Assembly: GCA_910577395.1 (NCBI GenBank)
Contig: CAJTLG010000003.1
Span: 62,001-126,000, forward strand
Direction of reading: 5' to 3'
Source of the DNA: an uncultured Vampirovibrio sp.
Lineage (GTDB): Bacteria; Cyanobacteriota; Vampirovibrionia; Gastranaerophilales; Gastranaerophilaceae
DNA length: 64,000 nucleotides
Both the position numbers and the translations under genes were made by a program. The notes under the pieces are model-generated. The model was not told where the DNA came from. It made no database searches and saw only the letters and a list, made by a program, of their open reading frames with translations. Positions 17,826-26,072 of the stretch are shown here, in pieces. How positions within the stretch are numbered: position 1 is the stretch's first letter; each line of letters opens with the position of its first letter.

Positions 17826-18578
17826 ATGTATACAAATAAATGCACCAAATGTGGTAAGGAATTTGAGACTAAAAACCCAAAAAGGGTTATTTGTCCTGCT
17901 TGTCTTTATCCGGATAAAACCCCGATATTGACAGACCCTAATGCTCCTGCTGGCGAACCGCAAGTTCAGCAGTACAGAAGTTATTCGGCAGGCTCTGATA
18001 ATAATTATAAAAAACCGTACAATGGTGCAAACAGGCAAAGGCCGAACGGCGGGTTCCAAAAAAGAAGCCCTCAAAGACCCGGCGGCTTTCAAAGGCCCGG
18101 GGGGATGCGCCCCGGCGGCCCTAAGCGCCCGATGCAAAAATCAAAGCCGCTGCTTGTAAATAAAGAGCAGCTTGCGCAAATTGAAGAATTGTATAAAAAA
18201 ATGCTCCCGCTCCCAAACCCGGATGCACATGAGGTTATTGGCGAAGCTATCGGTTTAGAACCTAAAAAAGTATTCTTTGGTATTAATTTAATCAGACAAA
18301 AAATGATGCTGCCAAAAGTAAGTTTTCCGAAAAGAAAGCTTGCGCTTACGCCTGACCAGCTTATGGCCATTAAAAATCTTTATGAGCCTTTATTGCCTCT
18401 GCCTCCTATAGGGTGCCATAAATTTATTGCTATGCAGCTTAAAATGGATGAATGGCGTGTGCATGTGGGCATAGGTTTGGTTAGAAAGCAGCTTGGTTTA
18501 GAGCGTTGGAATCAGGATAGAGAAGACGCCCCTGAAGAATACAAAAACTCTGGCACCAAAGCTGCCAAGGAAGAATAG
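17826..18578 (+). CDS. Zinc-ribbon protein with basic Pro/Gly/Arg linker and two C-terminal repeats
   Basis: 250 residues. An N-terminal zinc ribbon has C6, C9, C23 and C26 (CTKCGKEF, CPACLYP). A low-complexity basic linker (about 60-108) is rich in Arg, Pro and Gly, like RNA-binding RGG/RPGG tracts. Two tandem helical repeats of about 55 residues follow (about 112-166 and 172-227), each with Q(L)xxI+xLYxxxLPLP...IG...V..GIxL(I/V)RxxxxL. The combination suggests a nucleic-acid-binding protein, possibly ribosome or RNA associated; this is inference. The Gly/Pro tract is markedly more GC-rich than its surroundings. It is not a family I can name. Confidence 0.8.
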   Translation: MYTNKCTKCGKEFETKNPKRVICPACLYPDKTPILTDPNAPAGEPQVQQYRSYSAGSDNNYKKPYNGANRQRPNGGFQKRSPQRPGGFQRPGGMRPGGPKRPMQKSKPLLVNKEQLAQIEELYKKMLPLPNPDAHEVIGEAIGLEPKKVFFGINLIRQKMMLPKVSFPKRKLALTPDQLMAIKNLYEPLLPLPPIGCHKFIAMQLKMDEWRVHVGIGLVRKQLGLERWNQDREDAPEEYKNSGTKAAKEE

Positions 18579-18600
18579 TCTAACTTTTTAGTCTGGTCGT

Positions 18601-18633
18601 TGTGTTTTTTGTAAACTTTTATTAAAAAACACA
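18601..18633 (+). other. Inverted repeat (hairpin) between genes
   Basis: The 10-bp arms TGTGTTTTTT and AAAAAACACA are separated by 13 nt, 23 bp past the stop of the zinc-ribbon gene. It may act as a weak terminator, but there is no T run after it. Confidence 0.4.
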
Positions 18634-18720
18634 CCTATTTGCCCTTGTCTTTAACAAATAATTTTTTATTTTGGCCTTTGTACGTTTAGCCTTATTGGGT
18701 TGAACAAAAGGAATTTTTAG

Positions 18721-19170
18721 ATGACAAATACTGTTGAATACAAGCCATTTACCTCTCTTCCGGTGCAATTGCCGGTAAGGGCGGAAAATAATAATAATAA
18801 TGTATCAGTTTTAGGGCAAAATTTGCCGCAAAATACATCTGTTCAAAATATTCAACCTGTTGATACGGCAGGTTCAAACAATAAATCTAAATCAAGAATG
18901 ATAACTGCAGCAGCAGGTTTTATAGCATTTGCCGGTGTTGTTATCTGGGGTTTGCCTGCTATGCGCCACGCGTGTTTTGATAAAAATAAGCAATTAAAAT
19001 TGGTTTCTGAAAACGCGTTAAATAATGCAATTGAAAGCAGGCCTTTTAAATTTTTTGGGGAAAAATTTGTAAATATTGCAGATGCAATTGAAGGCAGGGT
19101 AACAAAACCTGTAAAAAAATTTTTAAGGCAAAATTTGTTTAATTATATTAATATTAAAGACAAAAAATAA
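18721..19170 (+). CDS. Hypothetical single-pass membrane protein
   Basis: 149 residues. An Asn/Gln-rich N-terminus (about 1-58) precedes a hydrophobic segment (about 60-80, MITAAAGFIAFAGVVIWGLPAM) and a basic C-terminal domain. A good AAAGGA site lies 9 nt before the ATG. The disordered polar start resembles that of other orphans in this window, which may share a sorting logic. Function unknown. Confidence 0.7.
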   Translation: MTNTVEYKPFTSLPVQLPVRAENNNNNVSVLGQNLPQNTSVQNIQPVDTAGSNNKSKSRMITAAAGFIAFAGVVIWGLPAMRHACFDKNKQLKLVSENALNNAIESRPFKFFGEKFVNIADAIEGRVTKPVKKFLRQNLFNYINIKDKK

Positions 19171-19205
19171 TTTAAAACAAGCTCGCAGCATGGTATTATT
19201 AATTT

Positions 19206-20186
19206 ATGGCTACTGTTAAAAATCTTGCTTTCGTCCCAAAAGAAAAGCTGAAAGATTTAACATCTTTTGATGATGTTGAACACCCTTCTTTTGTTTTTAC
19301 GCCATTCCCGTTCAATATTATTCACTGTATGCTGCCGCTAAAGCTCAAGTTTTTAAAGGAAACCTATGCGGCATCGGATAATGGTAAAATTTATGGCCTT
19401 ATCACTCTTGAAAAGCATGATTTGGAGCCCAAAAAACTCAAAATTTCCCAACTTTTTCTTAAGGAAAATTCTGTAAAATACGGTGAGTTGCTTGTAAATT
19501 ATGTTGTAAATAAGTATCTTGCACAGGGTGCGGAATCATTTTTTGCTGTTTTAGATGAAATGGATGACAAAATGTTGAAATTACTCACAGAAGTCTGTAA
19601 ATTCAGGATTTTGGGGGATGAGTATCTGTTCAGGATTAAAAAATCAGATTTTTCTTATGAGAAAAATTCCTCTTATGATTTTATTCGTTTTGCAAAAGCC
19701 CAGGAGGCACCCGCAATTGCGGATTTATATAACGGGCTTATAAATTCCCATCAGTACCCTTCTTTTGCGGTAAGCGAAAAATGCTTTAAGGATAATATTT
19801 TTGTCGGGATTAAAAACAGGGTATTATTTAGATACGTGCTTGAAAATACCGAGACCGGCAAAATTTTTGGGTATTTTTCAATATCCACTGCAAATAATTC
19901 GGATTATATCTTGAATGCGGCAATTTTACAGTCTTATGAGGCGTATTTAGCGGATATTTTAAAATTTGCAAGACATGAAATATCAAAAAGAAGCCCTTCC
20001 TGGGCACTTTATATTAAAATTAAAAACTGTTTTTCAAACTATAGGGCACTTTTGGATGTTATGAAAAGCTATGATTTTACTCCTTGTAAAAAATCGAAAA
20101 TTTTAACCAGAGATTTATACAGAACAATAAAAGCTGATAATCCGCTCTATGATAAGCAAATAATATTTAATGCACCTGCTTATTAA
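19206..20186 (+). CDS. GNAT-like acetyltransferase (tentative), two-domain
   Basis: 326 residues. The spacing of strands and helices (AKAQEAPAIADLYNGL, then a beta hairpin, then AILQSYEAYLADILKFARHEI) resembles the GNAT fold in both halves, but the acetyl-CoA loop (R/QxxGxG/A) is not conserved, so an inactive or divergent member is possible. A TGGTATTAT ends 6 nt before the ATG with no Shine-Dalgarno, suggesting leaderless expression. A palindromic terminator shared with the convergent gene follows. Confidence 0.55.
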   Translation: MATVKNLAFVPKEKLKDLTSFDDVEHPSFVFTPFPFNIIHCMLPLKLKFLKETYAASDNGKIYGLITLEKHDLEPKKLKISQLFLKENSVKYGELLVNYVVNKYLAQGAESFFAVLDEMDDKMLKLLTEVCKFRILGDEYLFRIKKSDFSYEKNSSYDFIRFAKAQEAPAIADLYNGLINSHQYPSFAVSEKCFKDNIFVGIKNRVLFRYVLENTETGKIFGYFSISTANNSDYILNAAILQSYEAYLADILKFARHEISKRSPSWALYIKIKNCFSNYRALLDVMKSYDFTPCKKSKILTRDLYRTIKADNPLYDKQIIFNAPAY

Positions 20187-20191
20187 ATTAT

Positions 20192-20220
20192 AATATTCCA
20201 TATTTGGAATATTATTTTTT
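20192..20220. terminator. Palindromic terminator between convergent genes (16-mer copy 2)
   Basis: AATATTCC and GGAATATT flank ATATTT, and a T run follows on the plus strand. The core is the same 16-mer seen at 13851 and 25667. Confidence 0.75.
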
Positions 20221-21147
20221 GGCTATTTTTAAATTAAACAGTTCAAAATCCGTATAGTTTTGCACACCGTCAACAGGTTTTTCAAAAAATCTTGAAATCC
20301 CGATTGTTTCAAGCAAATATTTGTTCTTTTGGTTATTTAGTCTGTATCTTATATTAAAAGACATTGTTCCAAGAGCCTTGTTTGTATAATTAAAGGTTAA
20401 AATCTTTTCCATTATATCTAAAATTTTACTTACCTTTTCACCCTCTCTAAAGGCATCAATTACAAGGGAAAATTCAGTAATAATACCATTTTGGCTGTTT
20501 TGGGTACTAAATTTTTTTATTTCACTTAAAATATCTGTGAGAAAATCATCAAAAAGGGCAAAATTATCATAAATAATAAAAAGTTTGCCGGGCGTTATTA
20601 CCTTGCAGGTGATGTATTTTTCCCGCATAATATTGACAATTTTGGCATATTCTTTTTTGGCGGTTTCTTTTAAATCAATATTGCCTTCGGGTGAAAGCAG
20701 ATTTGTATCTACTTCGGTTTTCAAATTTAATGTCAAAAGTATTGCAAATGCGTTGTATTCAAGCGTTTTATTAACAAAAACCTCTTTCAGGTTTTCATTC
20801 ATCAGTTTTTCTTCAAGTTTTTTTTCTGCTATAACGTTTAATTTATGTTTTTTTTCCACTTTTTCAATTATATCAAGCGGACCCTGCAGTATAAAATAAG
20901 CCACCTGAAATCCTGCAGCTACAATGATTGGCAGCATATCAATTTCAAAATTTTTATAATCAATGGTCCAGCTTATAAAATTTTTTAAGATATTAACAAG
21001 CGGGTTAAAAATTATGCCCGCATATTGAATAAAAGGAAAATGTATGGTGTGCAAAAACCAGTACATTACATAAAAAATAGCAATTAAGGTGCATAAAACC
21101 CTGATACTGCTTACAAAATCGTATAATCTTTGATAACTTTTTTCCAT
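20212..21147 (-). CDS. Hypothetical membrane protein with cytoplasmic domain
   Basis: 311 residues. Three hydrophobic segments lie in the first 95 residues (about 15-36, 40-56 and 72-92), followed by a coiled, charged linker and a soluble alpha/beta domain (about 125-300). The pattern LLTLNLKTEVD...GKLFIIYDNF loosely recalls nucleotide-cyclase-like folds, but no catalytic motif is visible, so no function is assigned. It starts 5 bp after panC and is the last gene of the pan operon. Confidence 0.65.
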   Translation of the reverse strand: MEKSYQRLYDFVSSIRVLCTLIAIFYVMYWFLHTIHFPFIQYAGIIFNPLVNILKNFISWTIDYKNFEIDMLPIIVAAGFQVAYFILQGPLDIIEKVEKKHKLNVIAEKKLEEKLMNENLKEVFVNKTLEYNAFAILLTLNLKTEVDTNLLSPEGNIDLKETAKKEYAKIVNIMREKYITCKVITPGKLFIIYDNFALFDDFLTDILSEIKKFSTQNSQNGIITEFSLVIDAFREGEKVSKILDIMEKILTFNYTNKALGTMSFNIRYRLNNQKNKYLLETIGISRFFEKPVDGVQNYTDFELFNLKIAKK

Positions 21148-21152
21148 ATGTT

Positions 21153-22034
21153 TTATAGCTCAATATTATCTATAAGTCTTACGCTGTCAATATCTTCGCC
21201 GGTATCGACAGATACTCTTGCAGCAATTAGCATTAATGCTCCGGTTTTTGGTTTATCGGTTTTTTCAAATGTATCAATATCCACCACTTCTGTATATTCT
21301 ACATTCAGTCCCTGATTTTCCATATAGGCTAATGCCGTGTCAATCAATGTTTGTGCCTCATTAACGCCTTTTTTGTAGAGTTCTTTTGCCCTATGTAAAG
21401 CCGCACTTATCGAAAGAGCTTTTTTTCTTGCATCCGGTGTCAGGTATGTGTTTCTGCTTGACATTGCAAGTCCGTCTGTTTCTCTTACTATCGGGCAGCC
21501 AATTATTTCGATATCAAAGTTTAAATCACAAACCATTTTTTTAATTATAAAAAGCTGCTGATAATCTTTTTTCCCAAAATATGCCTTGTCACATTTTGTT
21601 ATATTAAAAAGTTTTGAAACAATTGTGCAAACTCCGTCAAAATGGCCCGGGCGGCTTTTTCCGCATAATTTATTTACAACATCATACGGTGGGCAAACAA
21701 GGGTTGTTTCTTTATTTTTAAAATAATATTCATCATAAATATCCCTTGGCGACGGGGCAAAAACTATATCCGCCCCCGCTTCTTTGCATATTTTAGCATC
21801 AGCCTCCAGTGTACGCGGGTATTTATCATAATCTTCATTCGGGCCAAACTGTGTCGGGTTTACAAAAATACTAACCACAACAATTTCATTTTCCTTGCGG
21901 CACTTTTCAATAAGGCTCAAATGTCCATTATGTAATGCCCCCATTGTAGGTACAAGGCCAACAGTACCTTGTTTTTGTGTCTTTAGGGTCCTTATTTCTT
22001 TTCTTAAATCTTCAACGCTGTTTATAATTTTCAA
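21153..22034 (-). CDS. panC: Pantothenate synthetase
   Basis: 293 residues from TTG 22034. The reading frame also has an ATG at 22052, but GAGGAG lies directly after that ATG and 10 nt before the TTG, and the resulting MKIINSVEDLRKEI is the usual PanC start, so TTG is preferred. PTMGALHNGHLSLI is the HIGH-like nucleotide-binding motif, with FVNPTQFGPNEDYDKYPR and FGKKDYQQL. PanC condenses pantoate and beta-alanine with ATP. It overlaps the panB 3' end by 23 bp. Confidence 0.96.
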   Translation of the reverse strand: MKIINSVEDLRKEIRTLKTQKQGTVGLVPTMGALHNGHLSLIEKCRKENEIVVVSIFVNPTQFGPNEDYDKYPRTLEADAKICKEAGADIVFAPSPRDIYDEYYFKNKETTLVCPPYDVVNKLCGKSRPGHFDGVCTIVSKLFNITKCDKAYFGKKDYQQLFIIKKMVCDLNFDIEIIGCPIVRETDGLAMSSRNTYLTPDARKKALSISAALHRAKELYKKGVNEAQTLIDTALAYMENQGLNVEYTEVVDIDTFEKTDKPKTGALMLIAARVSVDTGEDIDSVRLIDNIEL

Positions 22035-22854
22035 ACTTTGTTTTCTCCTCATCGCTTACACTGAAACTTTCTTCCGCGTTAGGGAAATCACCGCTCTGTA
22101 CATCTGCGATATATTGTTTTGCAGCCTCCAAAATTAAATTTTTAGAATCAAAATATTTCCTTGCAAACTTTGGTTTAAAATCATCAAATTTTCCGATTAA
22201 ATCATTTACAACTAAAATCTGCCCGTCACATGTATTTCCGGCCCCTATACCAATCGTTGGCATATTTAGATTTTTAGTAATAAATTCTGCGGCCTCTTTT
22301 GGCACCATTTCAAGCACTATTGCAAATGCCCCGGCCTCTTCAAGTTTTTTTGCGGCCTCTAAAATCTTAATCGCCGTTTCAAAATTTTTCCCTTGTATTA
22401 AATTTCCGCCTATGGTATTGACATACTGCGGGGTAAAGCCAAGATGCGACATAACGGGTATTCCGGCCCCTGTCAGTCTTTTTGTAAGCCCTGTAATATA
22501 CTCTCCCCCGCCTTCAATTTTAACTGCATCAGCGCCCGCAACAATGAATTTGCCAGCGTTTTCAATGGCTTTTTCATATGAAATATTATATGTCAAAAAT
22601 GGCATATCACCCACTATAAGGGCGTCTTTAGCGCCGCGTGAAACGGCGCCTGTAATCATCAGCATTTCATCAAGTGTAATTTTAACGGTACTTTCATATC
22701 CTAAAACCACATTTGCAGCCGAATCCCCGACGAGTATCAGGTCTATCCCCGCATTATCAAGGAATTTCGCTGTAGGATAATCATACGCAGTCAGCGCCGT
22801 GATTTTCCTGCCTTCATCCTTAATTTTTTGTATCTTTCTTACGGTTTTTTTCAT
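22012..22854 (-). CDS. panB: 3-methyl-2-oxobutanoate hydroxymethyltransferase
   Basis: About 280 residues from ATG 22854 (MKKTVRKIQ), the usual length; a frame start at 22887 would add 11 residues. KITALTAYDYPTAKFLDNAGIDLILVGDSAANV, given here as TAYDYPTAKFLD and LVGDSAANV, is the PanB signature, with metal and substrate residues in VGDMPF and VKIEGG and the catalytic region GLTPQ-like HLGFTPQYV. It makes ketopantoate for CoA synthesis. It overlaps yvcK upstream and panC downstream. Confidence 0.96.
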   Translation of the reverse strand: MKKTVRKIQKIKDEGRKITALTAYDYPTAKFLDNAGIDLILVGDSAANVVLGYESTVKITLDEMLMITGAVSRGAKDALIVGDMPFLTYNISYEKAIENAGKFIVAGADAVKIEGGGEYITGLTKRLTGAGIPVMSHLGFTPQYVNTIGGNLIQGKNFETAIKILEAAKKLEEAGAFAIVLEMVPKEAAEFITKNLNMPTIGIGAGNTCDGQILVVNDLIGKFDDFKPKFARKYFDSKNLILEAAKQYIADVQSGDFPNAEESFSVSDEEKTKFENYKQR

Positions 22855-24178
22855 TTTTCTTAAACCAATAATATATGCTTTTTGCAAGTCTGCTTGGCGA
22901 ATGCCTTACAAACCCGTCTTTATTATCTTCTATAAGTTTTGAGGTTACAATCTCTAACCCGAGTTTTTTAATCTCGCCCGTATCAAGCTCTACAGGCAGG
23001 GAATCTTTTTCTTCATATTTTTTTGCAAGGTTATTTGGCAGTTGATTGTTTACTAAAACTGCATCAACAAGCGGCTTTTCAAGTATTTTATAATCACTTG
23101 CTCCGGATTTTGCCATATGTTCAAAAATTGCCTTAATATGGTCTGAAACACTGTAATTATCAGTTTCCCCGGGCTGTGTCATAATATTGCAGACATATAT
23201 TTTCTTAGCCTTTGCATGTTCAATCGCCTCTGAAACGCCCTTAACCAGTAAATTTGGGATAATTGAAGTGTACAGACTGCCCGGGCCCAAGATTATTAAA
23301 TCCGCCCCGTTAATTGCCTCTATCACATCATTTGAAGGCTTACAAGCCTCAGGTTCGCAGAATAATTCAATAATTTTTTTGCCGGATTCCGGGATTTGGC
23401 TTTCCCCCTTAACAATAGAGCCGTCTTCCATTCTTGCAACCAGGCGCATATCGTCTGTGGTTGCGGGTATTACCCTGCCCCTAATTAGTAAAACCTTTGC
23501 AGATTCTTTAATTGCACTTATCATATCTCCGCAAATGGCGCTCATTGCAGTGATAAATAGGTTTCCAAAGCTGTGTCCTTCGAGCCCTTCACCGGTTTTA
23601 AACCTGTATTGGAAAAGCTGGGTTACAATATCATCGTCATCTGCAAGGGCTGCGATACAGTTTCTGATATCTCCGGGCGGCAAAATACCCATTTCCTGAC
23701 GTAAACGCCCGGAAGAGCCGCCATCATCCCCAACCGTTACTATGGCCGTGATATTATTTGTAATTTTTTTAATGCCGCGAAGCATGGTTGAAAGCCCTGT
23801 CCCGCCGCCGATTGCAACAATTTTCGGGCCGTGGTTTAATTTCATCTTGCGATAAAGGGTTTCGCCCATTGTTTTTTGTTCTCTTGCGCCGTTAAGGTCA
23901 AGCATTGAAAAGTTTGTTTTTTTCCACGCCTGAATAAAAATAAAAGCTCCGCAGGCTATAAATACAAGCCCTGCAAGCTCTGCAGGTACAATATGAAAAA
24001 TCTTTTTAGCGGTTGATACTATAAAATAAATAGGTTCTAATTTAAAAAGCAGTGTAATCCCTATTGCGGCAAGCACAGAGCCTATGATAATCAGTGCAAA
24101 CCATCTTTTTATTCTTAATCCGGGAACCAGCCAAATAGCGTCTTTTGGCATTTTTACTTTGGAATTAAAAAATTTCAT
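22820..24178 (-). CDS. yvcK: YvcK/CofD-like UDP-GlcNAc-binding protein with N-terminal membrane anchor
   Basis: 452 residues. Two hydrophobic segments (about 26-48 and 58-82) precede a CofD/YvcK domain from about residue 112: VAIGGGTGLSTMLRGIK, VTVGDDGGSSGRLR, PPGDIRNC, GHSFGNLF and LGPGSLYTSI. YvcK proteins bind UDP-sugars and support cell wall growth during gluconeogenic metabolism. The membrane-anchored form is longer than the usual 320-residue protein. It begins 5 bp after the pxpA-like gene and overlaps panB. Confidence 0.9.
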   Translation of the reverse strand: MKFFNSKVKMPKDAIWLVPGLRIKRWFALIIIGSVLAAIGITLLFKLEPIYFIVSTAKKIFHIVPAELAGLVFIACGAFIFIQAWKKTNFSMLDLNGAREQKTMGETLYRKMKLNHGPKIVAIGGGTGLSTMLRGIKKITNNITAIVTVGDDGGSSGRLRQEMGILPPGDIRNCIAALADDDDIVTQLFQYRFKTGEGLEGHSFGNLFITAMSAICGDMISAIKESAKVLLIRGRVIPATTDDMRLVARMEDGSIVKGESQIPESGKKIIELFCEPEACKPSNDVIEAINGADLIILGPGSLYTSIIPNLLVKGVSEAIEHAKAKKIYVCNIMTQPGETDNYSVSDHIKAIFEHMAKSGASDYKILEKPLVDAVLVNNQLPNNLAKKYEEKDSLPVELDTGEIKKLGLEIVTSKLIEDNKDGFVRHSPSRLAKSIYYWFKKNEKNRKKDTKN

Positions 24179-24183
24179 AATCT

Positions 24184-24828
24184 TTAAATTTGTTCCTTAA
24201 CTCTGTTGTAATTTACCGGGCTTGGTTTCATTACATCCCAAGCACGAAGCGCATTTTCGGGTGTTGAAAAATGTACGGTATCAGGCTGAACCTCCATTTC
24301 TCTTAATTGTCTTATAGACATTGTTTCGTTAAACAATACTTCGTATGCGCAGTTAATATCAACTTCATTTTCAATCATAGTCTTAGTTTCAGGGTTTCCG
24401 ACAATTAAATTTAGCCATGGATTAAATTTTCTTACGGCGCCTGCTACAGTTTTTGCAAATTCAGGGTCGGAATTCAGCCTTTCATACATTGCCCCATGGC
24501 ACCTTACATGTTCTATTTCGGCATTCAGTGTGCTTGCAAAGGCAGAAATAGCAGCTAACTGATATATAACCATAGCCTCAATTTCTTCTTTTTCCATTTC
24601 CATATTCCTGTAGCCAAAGCCCGAAATATCTGGATAGCCTATGTGTGCACCGATTGTAAGATTGTGCTCCTTTGCAAATTCAAGCGCACGCTTAATGCTT
24701 AGAGGGTCACCCGCATGAAAACCGGCTGAAATATTTACAGAGCTCATATATTTGGCTATATCATATGCCTTTTCATTTTTATAAATTCCGTACTCTTGTG
24801 CTAAATCAGAGTTAAAGTCAAACACCAT
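24184..24828 (-). CDS. PxpA/LamB-YcsF-like protein, short
   Basis: 214 residues against about 250 in typical 5-oxoprolinase subunit A. Family blocks FDFNSDLAQEYG, VNISAGFHAGDP, IGAHIGYPDISGFGYR and HVRCHGAMYERL are present, so metal and substrate ligands seem kept. The C-terminal block with EAFADRxY seen in PxpA is missing or replaced (CAYEVLFNETMSIRQL). No pxpB or pxpC is nearby, so ATP-dependent 5-oxoproline hydrolysis cannot be assumed. GAGG lies 8 nt before the ATG, behind a TATAAT. It heads the yvcK-panB-panC operon. Confidence 0.75.
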   Translation of the reverse strand: MVFDFNSDLAQEYGIYKNEKAYDIAKYMSSVNISAGFHAGDPLSIKRALEFAKEHNLTIGAHIGYPDISGFGYRNMEMEKEEIEAMVIYQLAAISAFASTLNAEIEHVRCHGAMYERLNSDPEFAKTVAGAVRKFNPWLNLIVGNPETKTMIENEVDINCAYEVLFNETMSIRQLREMEVQPDTVHFSTPENALRAWDVMKPSPVNYNRVKEQI

Positions 24829-24957
24829 CTAAAATCCTCGTAAATTTTCAAGATAATTTTTTATAACAATTATACTACAAAAAAATTAAAGTGTATCTAA
24901 AATCCTGTTTTTGGACTATAATTAATAGAAAAATTGTCTGCCGGAGACTGAAAAAGT

Positions 24958-25611
24958 ATGAATAAAAATGTATTTGTGGTTAAACACCCGCTTGTAGAGC
25001 ACAATCTTACTATTTTAAGAGATAAAAATTCCGATTGTGAAAAATTTAATTGCGCACTTAAAAGAATTTCATACGCACTGTTTTTTGAGGGCACAAAATT
25101 CTTGCCAACTATTGATATATCAGTATCTACGCCAATTTGCGATACACTAAGTAGTATTATAAGCCCCGATATTGAAATTATTGTTTCTCCTATTTTGCGC
25201 GCAGGGCTTGCCTTTGGGGATGTTGCACAAGAGATTTTACCCTTTTCAAGGGTGCATCACCTTGGAATGTATAGAAACGAAGATACTTTAGAGCCTATCT
25301 GGTATTACAACAAAATGAAGGGCAAGCTAAAAGACTCTGAAAATACTTATGTTTTCGTGCTTGACCCAATGCTTGCCACCGGAAATTCAGGCTATGATGC
25401 TGTTCATAATTTCGTAAAACAAAATATTCCGGTAAAAAATATTGTATTTATAAGCCTGATATCTGCCCCGGAAGGGATTAACCGCCTAAGTAACGCATAT
25501 CCTGAATTAAAAATTGTAACATCAAAAATTGATGAAAAATTGAATGAAAAAGGCTATATAGTGCCCGGTTTAGGGGATGCAGGCGACAGGATTTTTAATA
25601 CGGTATACTAG
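24958..25611 (+). CDS. upp: Uracil phosphoribosyltransferase
   Basis: 217 residues, slightly longer than the usual 208. HPLVEHNLTILRD at the start, SPILRAGLAFGD, the PRPP-binding loop VLDPMLATGNSG and the uracil-binding YIVPGLGDAGDR are all present. It makes UMP from uracil and PRPP in the salvage pathway. A TATAAT lies about 45 nt upstream and GGAGAC about 9 nt before the ATG. Confidence 0.96.
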   Translation: MNKNVFVVKHPLVEHNLTILRDKNSDCEKFNCALKRISYALFFEGTKFLPTIDISVSTPICDTLSSIISPDIEIIVSPILRAGLAFGDVAQEILPFSRVHHLGMYRNEDTLEPIWYYNKMKGKLKDSENTYVFVLDPMLATGNSGYDAVHNFVKQNIPVKNIVFISLISAPEGINRLSNAYPELKIVTSKIDEKLNEKGYIVPGLGDAGDRIFNTVY

Positions 25612-25666
25612 GTTTTGGTTTTTTGGTTTGAATAACGAACCGGCTTTTTAAAAATCATTAAAAAAT

Positions 25667-25688
25667 AATATTCCATATTTGGAATATG
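25667..25688. repeat. Dispersed palindrome with 16-mer (copy 3)
   Basis: AATATTCCATATTTGGAATATG matches the elements at 13851 and 20192. Here no T run follows directly, so it is a weaker terminator candidate for upp. Confidence 0.6.
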
Positions 25689-25807
25689 TAGGAAATTTTT
25701 TTATCTTGAATAAAAAATGTCATTTTCGACTGCCTTAATACCTGCCTTAAACCCTTACTATGGTGCGTTTTTACTATTGAAACCACCTTGGAATACAGAT
25801 ATAGAGG

Positions 25808-25978
25808 CTATTTTACCACTCCGTTTGCCAAAATTGTGCATTCATTTTTATCCATATCCACAATTGCCCACCGTACAGGTTCAAGCCCTGCTTTAATAAT
25901 AGCGTTTTCAATTGCGTTAACATCAGGTAAACAGCCGTTTTCAAGCTTTATTTTTATCCTTTTTTCAATAATACTCAT
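25808..25978 (-). CDS. Small hypothetical protein (56 residues)
   Basis: A short frame from ATG 25978 to TAG 25808 encoding MSIIEKRIKIKLENGCLPDV... and ending ANGVVK. Its alternating charged and hydrophobic make-up looks like a real small alpha/beta protein. GGA lies 8 nt before the ATG. A plus-strand frame of similar length overlaps it and is compositionally less protein-like. It lies 95 bp downstream of nupC on the same strand. Function unknown. Confidence 0.5.
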   Translation of the reverse strand: MSIIEKRIKIKLENGCLPDVNAIENAIIKAGLEPVRWAIVDMDKNECTILANGVVK

Positions 25979-26072
25979 TGTTTTATCCGTTTTTGAATTG
26001 TTTTTTAGGTGTATTTTGCCTGTAATGCATTCATACTGAAGGTTTGAGGCGTGTAAATACCTATATCCCTTG

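Noticed and set aside
25718..25900. Plus-strand short frame opposite the 56-codon gene
   Set aside because: Rich in Leu/Pro/Tyr with little charge, no Shine-Dalgarno; looks like a shadow of the minus-strand frame.
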